DNA of 64,000 nt from assembly GCF_010499245.1 (NCBI RefSeq), contig NZ_JAAGOW010000002.1, positions 434,001 to 498,000 of the forward strand. Direction: 5' to 3'. The DNA comes from Variovorax sp. WS11. GTDB taxonomy: Bacteria; Pseudomonadota; Gammaproteobacteria; Burkholderiales; Burkholderiaceae_C. How positions within the stretch are numbered: the stretch's first letter is position 1; each line of letters starts with the position of its first letter. The notes below the pieces were generated by a model. It had not been told where the DNA came from and made no database searches. It was given only the letters and a program-made list of their open reading frames with translations. Positions 8,407 to 17,688 of the stretch are shown in pieces. The position numbers were made by a program, and so were the translations under genes.

Positions 8407-10239
8407 TTGCAGCGAACCGATATCGCGAACCCGGCCTATTTCCACAAGGTCGTCGATTGCCAGTACGCCTGTCCGGCGCACACCCCCGTCCCCGAGTACA
8501 TCCGACTGATCGCGCAGCGCCGCTACGGCGACGCCTACATGATCAATTGGGTGTCGAACGTCTTCCCGGGCATCCTCGGGCGCACCTGCGACCGGCCCTG
8601 CGAGCCGGCCTGCCGGCGCGGGCGGGTGGAAGAGAGCAACGCGCAAAAGCCCGAGCCGGTGGCGATCTGCCGGCTCAAGCGCGTGGCCGCCGACATGAAG
8701 GAAGACGTGCGCGCGCGCATGCCGGTACCCGAGCCGCGCAACGGCAAGCGCATCGCCTGCATCGGCGCGGGGCCGGCCTCGCTCACCGTCGCGCGCGACC
8801 TGGCGCCGCTGGGCTACGAGATGACGGTGTTCGACGAGGGCACGCAGGCCGGCGGCTTCATGCGCACGCAGATCCCGCACTTTCGCCTGCCCGAGTCGGT
8901 GATCGACGAGGAGACGGGCTACATCCTGGACCTCGGCGTCGAGTTCCGCGGCGGGGAGCGCATCGACTCGATGAAGGCCCTGATGGCGCAGGACTGGGAC
9001 GCCATCTTCGTCGGCTGCGGCGCCCCGCGCGGGCGCGACCTCGACCTGCCCGGCCGACAAGAGGCCGCGGCCCGCATCCACATCGGCATCGACTGGCTGG
9101 CCTCCGTCTCCTTCGGCCACATCACGAGCATCGGGGAACGCGTGATCGTGCTGGGCGGCGGCAACACCGCCATGGACTGCTGCCGCTCGGCGCGCCGCCT
9201 GGGCGGCACCGACGTGAAGGTGATCGTGCGCAGCGGCTTCGAGGAGATGAAGGCTTCGCCGTGGGAAAAGGAGGATGCGCAGCACGAGGGCATCCCCATC
9301 ATCAACTTCCACGTGCCCAAGGCCTTCGTCCTCGAAGACGGCAAGCTGGTGGGCATGCGGTTCGAGATCGTCCGCGCGCAGTACGACGCGCAGGGCCGGC
9401 GCTCGCTGGTGCCCACCGGCGAGCCCGAGGCTTTCTTCGAATGCGACGAGGTGCTGGTGGCGGTGGGCCAGGAGAACGCCTTCCCCTGGATCGAGCGCGA
9501 TTGCGGCCTCGACTTCGACAAGTGGGGCCTGCCGGTGCTGGACAAGACGACCTTCCAGTCCTCCGTGCCGCATGTGTTCTTCGGCGGCGATGCGGCCTTC
9601 GGCCCCAAGAACATCATCGAGGCCGTGGCCCACGGGCACGAGGCCGCGGTGTCGATCGACCGGCTGCTGCACGGCGAGTCGATCCAGCTGCGCCCTGCCC
9701 CCATGACCAACCTGATGTCGCAGAAGATGGGCATCCACGAGTGGAGCTACGACAACGACATCACCAACGACCTGCGCTACAAGGTGCCCTGGGCCAAGGC
9801 GGAGATGGCGCTGGCCAGCATCCGGGTTGAGGTGGAGCTGGGCTTCGACGCCGCCACCGCCTTCAAGGAGGCCGAGCGCTGCCTCAACTGCGATGTGGAG
9901 ACCGTGTTCACCGAGGTCGCCTGCATCGAATGCGATGCCTGCGTGGACATCTGCCCGATGGACTGCATCAGCTTCACCGCCAACGGCGAGGAGGCGGAGT
10001 TGCGTCAGCGGCTGAAGGCGCCGGCGCTCAACCTGGCGCAGGACCTGTACGTGTCCGGCGGGCTCAAGACCGGCCGCGTGATGGTCAAGGACGAGGACGT
10101 CTGCCTGCACTGCGGGCTGTGCGCCGAGCGCTGCCCCACCGGCGCGTGGGACATGCAGAAGTTCCTGATCAAGATGACGCCGGCGGGGCCGCAGTCTCGC
10201 GATGCGCGCGTTGCACCGAAGCAGGGGGTGCCGGCATGA
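8407..10239 (+). CDS. FAD/Fe-S NAD(P)-linked electron-transfer subunit (KorC/GltD-like)
   Basis: 610 residues. The start is TTG at 8407 with AAGGAG eight bases upstream. The N-terminus has the GltD-type Fe-S domain (CQYACPAH; CDRPCEPACRRG), then an FAD Rossmann motif (GAGPASLTVARDLAPLG), an NAD(P) motif (VLGGGNTAMDCCRSARRLG) and, at the C-terminus, two 4Fe-4S sets (CIECDACVDICPMDC and CLHCGLCAERCPTG). It precedes fused gamma-alpha and beta subunits of a 2-oxoacid oxidoreductase, with an ATGA overlap. The size and layout fit the roughly 66-kDa flavoprotein of the 2-oxoglutarate:NADP+ oxidoreductase reported from Azoarcus evansii. NADP rather than NAD as partner is inferred. Confidence 0.85.
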   Translation: MQRTDIANPAYFHKVVDCQYACPAHTPVPEYIRLIAQRRYGDAYMINWVSNVFPGILGRTCDRPCEPACRRGRVEESNAQKPEPVAICRLKRVAADMKEDVRARMPVPEPRNGKRIACIGAGPASLTVARDLAPLGYEMTVFDEGTQAGGFMRTQIPHFRLPESVIDEETGYILDLGVEFRGGERIDSMKALMAQDWDAIFVGCGAPRGRDLDLPGRQEAAARIHIGIDWLASVSFGHITSIGERVIVLGGGNTAMDCCRSARRLGGTDVKVIVRSGFEEMKASPWEKEDAQHEGIPIINFHVPKAFVLEDGKLVGMRFEIVRAQYDAQGRRSLVPTGEPEAFFECDEVLVAVGQENAFPWIERDCGLDFDKWGLPVLDKTTFQSSVPHVFFGGDAAFGPKNIIEAVAHGHEAAVSIDRLLHGESIQLRPAPMTNLMSQKMGIHEWSYDNDITNDLRYKVPWAKAEMALASIRVEVELGFDAATAFKEAERCLNCDVETVFTEVACIECDACVDICPMDCISFTANGEEAELRQRLKAPALNLAQDLYVSGGLKTGRVMVKDEDVCLHCGLCAERCPTGAWDMQKFLIKMTPAGPQSRDARVAPKQGVPA

Positions 10240-12161
10240 GCGCCACACTTCCGCCCAGAGGCGCAAAGCCCCCGCTGGAGGGCCGCGAAGCCCACGAGAT
10301 GGCGAGCGCGGCCGCCACGCCTTTCATCGAAGCCGTCAACGACTTCGTCATCAAGTTCGCCAACGTCAACGGCTCCGGCTCCGCCTCGGCCAACGAGCTC
10401 TTCGCCAAGGCCATCCTGCGCATGGGCGTGCCGGTGAGCCCGCGCAACATCTTCCCGAGCAACATCCAGGGCCTGCCGACCTGGTACGAGGTGCGCGTGT
10501 CCGAAGCCGGCTACATGGGCCGGCGCGGCGGCACCGACATGATGGTCGCGATGAACCCGCAGACCTGGGACGCCGACGTGGCCGAACTGGTGCCCGGCGG
10601 CTACCTGTTCTACGACAGCACGCGCGCCCTGCCTCCCTCGAAGTTCCGCGAGGACATCCGCGTCATCGGCATGCCGCTGACCGAGATCTGCAACGCGGTC
10701 TACCACGACCCGCGCCAGCGCCAGTTGTTCAAGAACATCGTCTACGTCGGCGCCCTGGCCATCCTGCTGGGCATCGAGCCCGAGGTGGTCGAGAAGCTGC
10801 TCGGCGAGCAGTACAGGGGCAAGGAAAGGCTGCTGGCCTCCAACGTGCAGGCCCTGCACCTGGGCTGCGACTTCGCGCGCGAGCACCTGAGCGCATCGGT
10901 GGGGCTGCGGGTGCGGCGCGCCGACCGCGTGGGCAAGCGCATCTTCGTCGACGGCAACAGCGCCGCGGCGCTGGGCTGCGTGTACGGCGGCGCCACGGTC
11001 GCGGCCTGGTACCCGATCACGCCCTCCTCCTCGGTGGCCGAGGCCTTCCAGAAGTACTGCGCCAAGTTCCGCGTCGACCAGTCCACCGGCCAGAACCGCT
11101 TCGCCATCGTGCAGGCCGAGGACGAGCTGGCGTCGATCGGCATGGTGGTGGGGGCCGGCTGGAACGGCGCGCGCGCCTTCACCGCGACCTCGGGCCCGGG
11201 CATCTCGCTGATGGCCGAGTTCATCGGGCTGGCTTACTTCGCCGAGATCCCCGTCACCCTCATCAACGTGCAGCGCGGCGGGCCTTCCACCGGCATGCCC
11301 ACGCGCACCCAGCAGGCCGACATCCTGTGCTGCGCCTACGCCTCGCACGGCGACACCAAGCACGTGCTGCTGTTCCCCGAGGACCCGCACGAGTGCTTCG
11401 AGCATGCCGCCGCCGCGCTCGACCTAGCGGATCGCCTGCAGACCCCCGTGTTCCTGATGACCGACCTGGACATCGGCATGAACCAGCGCCTGTGCGCGCC
11501 CTTCGAATGGGACGAGAGCCGTGCCTACGACCGTGGCAAGGTCATGACGGCCGAGGAGCTGGAAGCCGGCCGCGACTTCGGCCGCTACAAGGACGTGGAC
11601 GGCGACGGCATCCCCTGGCGCACCTTGCCCGGCACGCACCCGACCAAGGGCAGCTTCTTCACCCGCGGCACCACCCGCGACGCCTACGCGCGCTACTCGG
11701 AGCGCGGGCCCGACTACATCTACAACATGGAGCGGCTGCTGAAGAAGTTCGCGACCGCCGCTGCGATGGTGCCGCAGCCCGTGCTGAGGCCGGCCGCGCA
11801 GGCGAGCGAGCTGGGCGTGATCTATTTCGGCTCGACCAGCCCTGCCATGCACGAGGCGCTGGAAGCGCTCGAGGCCCGCGGCATCCACCTGGACGCGATG
11901 CGGCTGCGCGCCTTCCCCTTCCCGCAGAGCGTGGTGCAGTTCCTGGCCGGGCACCGGCAGGTCTTCGTGGTCGAACAGAACCGCGACGCCCAGATGCGCA
12001 GCCTGCTGATCAACGAGCTGGACATCGACCCGGCCCGGCTGGTGCGCGTGCTGCATTTCGACGGCACGCCCATCACGGCGCGCTTCGTCACCGAGGCGAT
12101 CGCTGGGCATGTGCGCAAGCAGGCGCCGGGCGCCGGCAGCGACACCAAGGAGACTGCATGA
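10236..12161 (+). CDS. korA: 2-oxoacid:acceptor oxidoreductase, fused gamma-alpha subunit
   Basis: 641 residues; the ATG overlaps the KorC stop (ATGA). The N-terminal third is the gamma domain (NGSGSASANELFAKAILRMG). The alpha (pyrimidine-binding) domain follows: AWYPITPSSSVAEAF, then AEDELASIGMVVGAGWNGAR and TSGPGISLMAEFIGLAYFAE, cut across strands as in KorA/IorA proteins. It binds the thiamine ring and CoA in oxidative decarboxylation of a 2-oxoacid to its acyl-CoA. 2-Oxoglutarate is the most likely substrate given the companion subunits, but indolepyruvate or branched oxoacids are not excluded. Confidence 0.87.
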   Translation: MSATLPPRGAKPPLEGREAHEMASAAATPFIEAVNDFVIKFANVNGSGSASANELFAKAILRMGVPVSPRNIFPSNIQGLPTWYEVRVSEAGYMGRRGGTDMMVAMNPQTWDADVAELVPGGYLFYDSTRALPPSKFREDIRVIGMPLTEICNAVYHDPRQRQLFKNIVYVGALAILLGIEPEVVEKLLGEQYRGKERLLASNVQALHLGCDFAREHLSASVGLRVRRADRVGKRIFVDGNSAAALGCVYGGATVAAWYPITPSSSVAEAFQKYCAKFRVDQSTGQNRFAIVQAEDELASIGMVVGAGWNGARAFTATSGPGISLMAEFIGLAYFAEIPVTLINVQRGGPSTGMPTRTQQADILCCAYASHGDTKHVLLFPEDPHECFEHAAAALDLADRLQTPVFLMTDLDIGMNQRLCAPFEWDESRAYDRGKVMTAEELEAGRDFGRYKDVDGDGIPWRTLPGTHPTKGSFFTRGTTRDAYARYSERGPDYIYNMERLLKKFATAAAMVPQPVLRPAAQASELGVIYFGSTSPAMHEALEALEARGIHLDAMRLRAFPFPQSVVQFLAGHRQVFVVEQNRDAQMRSLLINELDIDPARLVRVLHFDGTPITARFVTEAIAGHVRKQAPGAGSDTKETA

Positions 12162-13213
12162 CCTACCTGGCCAAGCCCAAGCTGCGCCACCCCACGCTGG
12201 CCACCAACAAGGTCGGCTACACGCGGCGCGACTACGAGGGCAAGATCTCCACCCTGTGCGCCGGCTGCGGCCACGACTCGATCTCGGCCGCGATCATCGA
12301 GGCCTGCTGGGAGCTGGACATCGAGCCGCACCGCGTCGCCAAGCTCTCGGGCATCGGCTGCAGCTCCAAGACCCCGGACTATTTTCTCGGCGCCTCGCAC
12401 GGCTTCAACACCGTGCACGGCCGCATGCCCAGCGTGCTGACCGGCGCCAACCTGGCCAACCGCGACCTGCTCTACCTGGGCGTCTCGGGCGACGGCGACT
12501 CGGCCTCCATCGGCCTCGGCCAGTTCGCCCACGCCATGCGGCGCGGCGTGCGGATGGCCTACATCGTCGAGAACAACGGCGTCTACGGCCTCACCAAGGG
12601 CCAGTTCTCCGCCACCGCCGACGAGGGCTCCAAGAGCAAGAAGGGCGCGATCAACACCGACAGCCCGGTCGACCTGGTGGGCATGGCGCTGCAGCTGGGC
12701 GCCACCTACGTCGGACGCGGCTTCTCGGGCAACAAGGCGCAGCTCGTGCCCTTGATCAAGGGCGCGATCAGCCACGGCGGTGCCGCCTTCATCGACGTGC
12801 TCAGCCCTTGCGTCGCATTCAACAACCACCCCGGCAGTACCAAAAGTTACGACTACGTGCGCGAACACAACGAAGCGGTGAGCCGCATCGACTTCATCCA
12901 CAGCCGGGAGGAGATCAGCGTGGACATGGCGCCCGGCGAGGTGATGGATGTGCGCCAGCACGACGGCACCCTGCTGCGGCTGCGCAGCCTGCACGCGGGT
13001 TACAACCCCGGCGACCGCCATGCCGCCATGGCGTACATGCAGCGGCACCAGGAGATGGGCGAGGTGGTGACCGGGCTGCTCTACGTCGACCCGCTGGCGA
13101 CCGACCTGCACACGGCGCTCAACACCAGCGCCCGGCCGCTCAACCAGTTGGGGCCCGGCGAGCTCTGCCCCGGCGGTGCGGCGCTTGAAAAACTCAACGC
13201 CTCCTTGCGCTAA
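12158..13213 (+). CDS. korB: 2-oxoacid:acceptor oxidoreductase, beta subunit (TPP-binding)
   Basis: 351 residues, with the ATG overlapping the KorA stop. CAGCGHDS near residue 34 and GIGCSSK near residue 64 supply cysteines for the 4Fe-4S cluster, and a further cysteine lies in LSPCVAFNN. The thiamine pyrophosphate motif GDGD...N is visible as VSGDGDSASIG followed by YIVENNGVYG. It completes a korCAB operon. The strict start/stop overlaps imply stoichiometric synthesis of one soluble complex. Confidence 0.88.
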   Translation: MTYLAKPKLRHPTLATNKVGYTRRDYEGKISTLCAGCGHDSISAAIIEACWELDIEPHRVAKLSGIGCSSKTPDYFLGASHGFNTVHGRMPSVLTGANLANRDLLYLGVSGDGDSASIGLGQFAHAMRRGVRMAYIVENNGVYGLTKGQFSATADEGSKSKKGAINTDSPVDLVGMALQLGATYVGRGFSGNKAQLVPLIKGAISHGGAAFIDVLSPCVAFNNHPGSTKSYDYVREHNEAVSRIDFIHSREEISVDMAPGEVMDVRQHDGTLLRLRSLHAGYNPGDRHAAMAYMQRHQEMGEVVTGLLYVDPLATDLHTALNTSARPLNQLGPGELCPGGAALEKLNASLR

Positions 13214-13257
13214 GCGCGGCCTCGTCGCAACATGCCGCTTTTGCTGGAGGATGGGCC

Positions 13258-13698
13258 ATGGCGGAAGAACGTACTGTGTTTCAGTCCATATCGCGCAAGC
13301 ACGTGCTGAGCCTGGGCCCGCACGCCAGCGTGCGCGATGCGGCAGGCGTGATGACCCGCGCCAACTGCGGCAGCGTGCTCATCATGGAGCCCCCGGACAT
13401 CCTGCTGGGCATCCTCACCGAGCGCGACCTGATGACGCGGGTGCTGGCCAGGGGGCTCGATCCGGATCACACCGCCGTGCGCGAGGTGATGACGCCGAAT
13501 CCGATCTGCGTGTCGCCGGAGACGCTGGTGTCGGATGCGGTGGTGTTGATGCTCGAGCGGGGGTTCCGGCACCTGCCGCTGCTGTCGGGGAAGAAGATCC
13601 TGGGGGTGTTTTCGGTGAGGGATGCGCTGCCGAGGGAGATCGGCGTGGCGTTGGGGCAGGCGGAATTCAATGCGCAGGTGAATGACGTGTTGGGGTAG
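13258..13698 (+). CDS. Tandem CBS-domain protein
   Basis: 146 residues made almost entirely of two CBS modules (about 15-70 and 80-135), with the usual VRDAAGVMTRANCGSVLI and VSDAVVLMLERGFRHLPLL patterns. CBS pairs bind adenine nucleotides or SAM. GGAGG lies seven bases upstream of the ATG. It follows korB by 44 bases in the same direction, so it may be the last gene of that operon and tie the oxidoreductase to energy charge; that link is inference. Confidence 0.88.
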   Translation: MAEERTVFQSISRKHVLSLGPHASVRDAAGVMTRANCGSVLIMEPPDILLGILTERDLMTRVLARGLDPDHTAVREVMTPNPICVSPETLVSDAVVLMLERGFRHLPLLSGKKILGVFSVRDALPREIGVALGQAEFNAQVNDVLG

Positions 13699-13710
13699 AG
13701 AGCGCCAGCG

Positions 13711-14430
13711 CTAGCTGTAGAACCCGTCTTCCCACCGCGCCTGGTTCTTCACCGCGACCTTCACGAAGGCCGTGCGTTGCATGACCTCCATCATGAGCTT
13801 GTTGACCAGGCGCGGCACGAGCGGCAGGGGCCGCAGGAAATCCACGAAAAGAACGATGCGCCAATGCGGCGTCCGGTTCCATGCCTCGTGCATGAAGGTG
13901 TCGTCGAAGACCAGCGACTCGCCTTCGGACCAGTTCCTGAGGATGCCGTTGACGCGAATGGCGCAAGTCTCGTCCGATGCCGGAACGCGCAGGCCGAGGT
14001 GATACCTGAGAACCCCGTTGTAGGGGCCCCGATGCTCGGGGATGACCTTGCCGGGGGCCAGGATGGAGAAGAAAGCCGTCTTCATGCCGGGAATGAGCGC
14101 CAGCGCCTCGGCGGTGCGCGGGCAGCGCTGCATGTTCTTCGGGAAGTCGACGCCGTAGCCTTTGAAGAAGAAGGTCTTCCAGCCGGCATCGCTGGTCAGC
14201 GTCGCCTGTTCCGGCGAAATGTCCTGGAAGCTCGGGAGCCTCTGGACGTCCTTGAGCAAGGCGTCCAGTTCGGCGCGGATCTCGGGGGTTCGGGCCTCCA
14301 GAAGCCGGGGCCAGGGCAGATCGCCGGACGCGAAGAAAGGTTTGTCGCCGAGCAGGGAATGACGCCTGTTCATGCGCTCGGCGGCCATGAGCGTGCGGAA
14401 CAGGATGCGGGCGGGCAGGTTCCTCAGCAT
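13711..14430 (-). CDS. Aspartyl/asparaginyl beta-hydroxylase-type dioxygenase
   Basis: 239 residues from the ATG at 14430; the frame is open to an ATG at 14496. It has the Asp/Asn beta-hydroxylase fold signature: PEHRGPYNGVLRYHLGL (iron and 2-oxoglutarate residues), RNWSEGESLVFDDTFMHEAWN (second histidine) and TPHWRIVLFVDFLRPL. Members hydroxylate peptides or lipids, for example the LpxO branch acting on lipid A acyl chains. Its start lies inside the 3' end of the next upstream gene, itself a putative 2-oxoglutarate oxygenase, so the two are coupled. Lipid or peptidyl substrates are both possible. Confidence 0.8.
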   Translation of the reverse strand: MLRNLPARILFRTLMAAERMNRRHSLLGDKPFFASGDLPWPRLLEARTPEIRAELDALLKDVQRLPSFQDISPEQATLTSDAGWKTFFFKGYGVDFPKNMQRCPRTAEALALIPGMKTAFFSILAPGKVIPEHRGPYNGVLRYHLGLRVPASDETCAIRVNGILRNWSEGESLVFDDTFMHEAWNRTPHWRIVLFVDFLRPLPLVPRLVNKLMMEVMQRTAFVKVAVKNQARWEDGFYS

Positions 14431-15197
14431 GGGCTTCTTGGAGTTGTGACTTTCATCGATCCGTTGGTTGAGAACCAGCGACCAGAATCCGGGCATACGC
14501 GAGCCTGCGCGCCGTTCAACCAGACCTGCTCTTCATCCAGTTGCAACGAGGTCGAAGGGTCGATGTCGAAGTCGACCCCAAGCACGCGCCCGACATCGGC
14601 ATGTTCGACAGGAAGCTCCCAGGTCAGGAACACTTGGGTGCAATCCTGGTCAGGCCCGAAGTCGGCCACATCGAAGCTGCCGCTCTGGCGCCTGATGACG
14701 GCGTGCGGCTGGCCCGTATCGAAGATCACAGCGGTGCCCCTGGCAAGGGGAATTCGATGACCTGCGACGGGAAAGTGCAAGTCCAGTCCCTTGTCCTCGC
14801 TCAGGAAGAGATTGCAAAAGGCCGCGCCGCCGTAGTGCGCGCCGTCGTGGTGGTACTTCGCGCCGCGGCAAGCCATGAGGGCGACGTCGCTGGCGGCCAG
14901 CACCTCCTGCAGGCCGAGCGTGCGCGTCCAATCGGACGCCGCATGCACGCAGTGCCTGTAGTCCGGCCAACGCGCACGCGCTCGCGCCAACGGCAATGCC
15001 TCGACGTCCCCGGGCTCCAGGCCCAGGCGCATCGATGTCTCCCTTTCCCAATCCGCCAACAGCCTTGCAGGCGGCACAGGCACATCGACGGTGCCTGAGA
15101 GCACGACATCGCTCACGCTTCGACTGCGGATGTGATCGCCGCTCCAGAAGTAGGACACAAGGAGGTCTCGCGCATGCGGCGAAGGGGAAAGGGTCAT
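14424..15197 (-). CDS. Putative 2-oxoglutarate/Fe(II)-dependent dioxygenase (prolyl-hydroxylase-like)
   Basis: 257 residues if started at the ATG at 15197, which has TAAGG upstream; in-frame ATGs at 15209 and 15224 and a longer frame to 15299 are alternatives. An iron-binding HxD pair sits at about residues 116-118 in KYHHDGAHYGG, and the distal histidine at about 165 in DTGQPHAVIRR, followed by an arginine that could hold 2-oxoglutarate. A beta-strand-rich core (LHFPVAGHRIPLARGTAVIF) lies between. The substrate is unknown. It overlaps the Asp/Asn-hydroxylase gene by seven bases, suggesting two hydroxylases acting on one substrate. Confidence 0.6.
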   Translation of the reverse strand: MTLSPSPHARDLLVSYFWSGDHIRSRSVSDVVLSGTVDVPVPPARLLADWERETSMRLGLEPGDVEALPLARARARWPDYRHCVHAASDWTRTLGLQEVLAASDVALMACRGAKYHHDGAHYGGAAFCNLFLSEDKGLDLHFPVAGHRIPLARGTAVIFDTGQPHAVIRRQSGSFDVADFGPDQDCTQVFLTWELPVEHADVGRVLGVDFDIDPSTSLQLDEEQVWLNGAQARVCPDSGRWFSTNGSMKVTTPRSPC

Positions 15198-15289
15198 CCG
15201 GTGCCTTAGCATGTTCTCGTACATCTCCCGGCCTGGGAAGCGAGCCTTGGCCTGCTGTTCGTGAGCTGGTGTCGAGCAACGCGTCCAAG

Positions 15290-16703
15290 CTACCCGCAAG
15301 CCGCGACCGGAAGTCCGATCATCAAAGATTGCGTGGGAGCACTTACGGTTCCGGCCAATTTAACACCCGCGCCCACAGCCGCACCCACCGTGGGATTCAA
15401 CCCCTCCACGCTCTTAAGCGCGATGCCCGCGGGGGATTCGTTCTGGAACGCCGCCACTGAAGCGCTCCAGCCGCTGCTGATGGCGCTTCCCAGACCAGCG
15501 GCCAGTTCCATTGCTTCGCGGGCGATCAATCTGGAAGCGTCCGTCCCTGTTTGCCGGGTTGTTGTTGGTGCGGTTGATGTTCTGCACGTAGTCGGCCGCA
15601 ACGGTGGCGCCGCTCTGGGCCGAGGCCAGGTGGTTGGCGGCGTTGTAGCCGGCGGCACTGGCAAGGTCGATGCCGGCCTTGAAGGTGTGGGGCTTGTAGC
15701 TCGGATCAAAGACGACCCAGCTGCCGTTGATCCTGGCCTTGACCCAGACGTGCTCGAAGGACACATCGGTGAGTGCGGCCACGGTGCCCGGGCAGCTGCC
15801 GGCGCTGGTGGCGTTGATCTCGTAGACGGGGATCTGGGCCTGGCCGAGCAGGGACAGGACGCCGCAGGCGTTGGCGGTGCTCACGCCCCACCACTCACTG
15901 AGCTGGGCGGCGCTGAGCTTGGCGATGCCGCGCACGTAGTTGGCCTCGAAGCCGGAGGCGCGCAGGAGTTCGACCATCAAGGCCGTCTGGTCGTGTGCCG
16001 TGGCTTGGTTGTCGAGGACGGCGCCGAGGGCTCCTTTTTGCGTGCCGTAGGTGGGGTAGTACTCGATGTTGTTGCGGACGTACTGGTAGATGAGGTCGGG
16101 GTGGTGGCGCAAGGAGCGGGCGAGCTCGGCGATGGAGGCCGGGCCCAGGGCGTTGCCATCGCCGGAGATCTTCATGACCGAAGTCGAGGTCGAGGTCTTG
16201 CTGGTCTTGGGGGCCGCAGTGACGCCTTGATTGACGTTGGCCGGAAGCACCCTCGCCTTCAGGACGCGCTGCGCGTCGGCGAAGGTGACCGGGGGCATGT
16301 TGGCGCGCAGGACGCCGGGGGCTGGGGCGAACTCGCCGGCGCCGGCAGCGCCAACTGCGGTAGCGCCGCGGGCGGGGAGAACGGCCGCCTCCTTCGCACC
16401 GTCCTTGACGGCCTCGCGCCGCACCGGGTCCTTGGCCGTGGGCAGGTCGTCCGGCAGGTAGCGCAAGGCGGGCTGGCCGCTGGCGAAGTTCAGGGAACTG
16501 CCCGAGCCCGCCGTGGCATTGGGGGACGAGCGCTGGCTGGCATTGCCCTTGACATTGGCACTTGCGACGGGAACGCCGAGGGCGACCGCAGGCGGTGCCG
16601 CCTTGCGAGCCGCACCGCTCTGAATCTGCGCGGCAGCGATGCCGCCTGCAAGCGATGTGGCAACGGCCACGACAACGGCGCAGGCGCGCGCGAGCTTGGA
16701 CAT
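15290..16703 (-). pseudogene. Secreted transglutaminase-like N-terminal module of an RHS-type protein, frameshifted
   Basis: The start at 16703 (MSKLARACAVVVAVATSLAGG) gives a signal peptide. A low-complexity linker follows, then a transglutaminase-like domain: LIYQYVRNNIEYYPTYGTQKG, QTALMVELLRASGFEANYVRG, FEHVWVKARING, VVFDPSYK, with the Cys position possibly replaced or displaced. Near 15525-15535 the frame slips: the first frame ends in unrelated sequence at 15414, while the +1 frame continues plausibly (LIAREAMELAAGLGSAIS) to a stop at 15290. Full proteins of this type carry long RHS repeats, which are absent. This looks like the surviving front end of a decayed or truncated RHS gene. Confidence 0.6.
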
Positions 16704-16773
16704 GGGAACTCCCCGAGGATTTTTGTTGGAGAACTTGCTGCACGCATTCGGACGTGCAGCGAGAGCCGGCTGG

Positions 16774-16995
16774 CTACGGCGAAGTGGTCACCACCGAGGT
16801 GCGATTGCCCCCAGCGTCATACCCGTAGGTGATGGCGGTGACGGAGCTGCCGTTGCTGTAGACGGCACTGGCCAGACGCCCCAAGGCGTCATAGCCATAG
16901 CTCACTGTTCCGGCGTGGCTGGAACCGGCGCCCAGCAACAGAAGCCCGGCCAGGGCTGCTCGATGGACGTCGCGACGCGACGTGGATGGTTTCAT
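16774..16995 (-). CDS. Small secreted protein with RHS/YD repeats
   Basis: 73 residues from the ATG at 16995. A twin-arginine-like, positively charged N-terminus and hydrophobic stretch (RRDVHRAALAGLLLLGAGSSHA) make an export signal. The mature part is essentially two YD repeats (YGYDALGRLASAVYSNG; YGYDAGGNRTSV), the unit that builds RHS/teneurin shells. It sits 70 bases upstream of the transglutaminase-type RHS fragment and probably belonged to the same secreted module. Whether it works alone is unknown. Confidence 0.65.
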   Translation of the reverse strand: MKPSTSRRDVHRAALAGLLLLGAGSSHAGTVSYGYDALGRLASAVYSNGSSVTAITYGYDAGGNRTSVVTTSP

Positions 16996-17144
16996 GCGTT
17001 TTTCCCGTTGCTGTTGACGGGGCGCATTAGGCCTTGAATGGGTGCCTTGCGAAACTACCAAACTTGGTAGGACAGGCCTGTAAGACTTCTGCCTGCTTTC
17101 TGTTCGCTGGAGCACAAGTCCGAACTCGCACTCCTCCGCGCGGG

Positions 17145-17591
17145 TCAGTCGTTGATCTCTGGTTCGACCAGCCTCGCCAGGTTCAGCAGCGACTCCTGCC
17201 AGCCCAGATAGCACGCTTCCAGCGGAATCACGTCAGGCACGCCTTCCTGGACGATGGTCAGCTCGGTGCCCACCAAGACCTGCTTCAGCGTGACCGTGAC
17301 GTGCATCTCTCCGGGCAGGTTCGGGTCGTCGAACACATCGGTGTAGCGCAACCGCTCATTCGGCACGAGCTCGCGGTATTCGCCGCCCCAGGAGTGGCTC
17401 TTGCCCGTGGTGAAGTTCGTGAACGACATCTTGTACTTGCCGCCCACCTTGGCGTCCATGCTGTGAACCTTCCCCGTGAAGCCATTGGGTGGCAGCCAAC
17501 GCGCCTTGGCGTCGGCGTCGAGGAAGGCCCGATAGATCTTTTCCGGTTTCGCGGCAATGACTCGATGCAGTTTGACTGTGTTGGTGCCCAT
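17145..17591 (-). CDS. SRPBCC/AHSA1 family protein
   Basis: 148 residues from the ATG at 17591, with AAAGGAG nine bases upstream. The sequence runs HRVIAAKPEKIYRAFLDADAKARWLPP, then GGKYKMSFTNF, a typical helix-grip START-like fold of the AHSA1 (activator of Hsp90 ATPase homologue) family; bacterial members bind small hydrophobic ligands and often lack any Hsp90 link. It stands between the RHS fragment and a hypothetical protein on the same strand, with no clear pathway context. Confidence 0.85.
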   Translation of the reverse strand: MGTNTVKLHRVIAAKPEKIYRAFLDADAKARWLPPNGFTGKVHSMDAKVGGKYKMSFTNFTTGKSHSWGGEYRELVPNERLRYTDVFDDPNLPGEMHVTVTLKQVLVGTELTIVQEGVPDVIPLEACYLGWQESLLNLARLVEPEIND

Positions 17592-17688
17592 GAATTTCTC
17601 CTTTCGATTCCGAAAGTCTGGGAGCCTACGAATGATCCCACTGCAGCGCAAGGACCAGGAAGCCGCGAATCCTGCCAGAGGGCGCGCT

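Noticed and set aside
13701..13712. AGCGC-CA-GCGCT hairpin between the converging CBS and hydroxylase genes
   Set aside because: Only five base pairs with a two-base loop and no T-run; too weak to call a terminator.
15261..16832. A 523-codon plus-strand frame over the RHS/transglutaminase region
   Set aside because: The minus strand has the signal peptide and domain motifs. The plus frame is Gly/Ala/Arg-rich and featureless.
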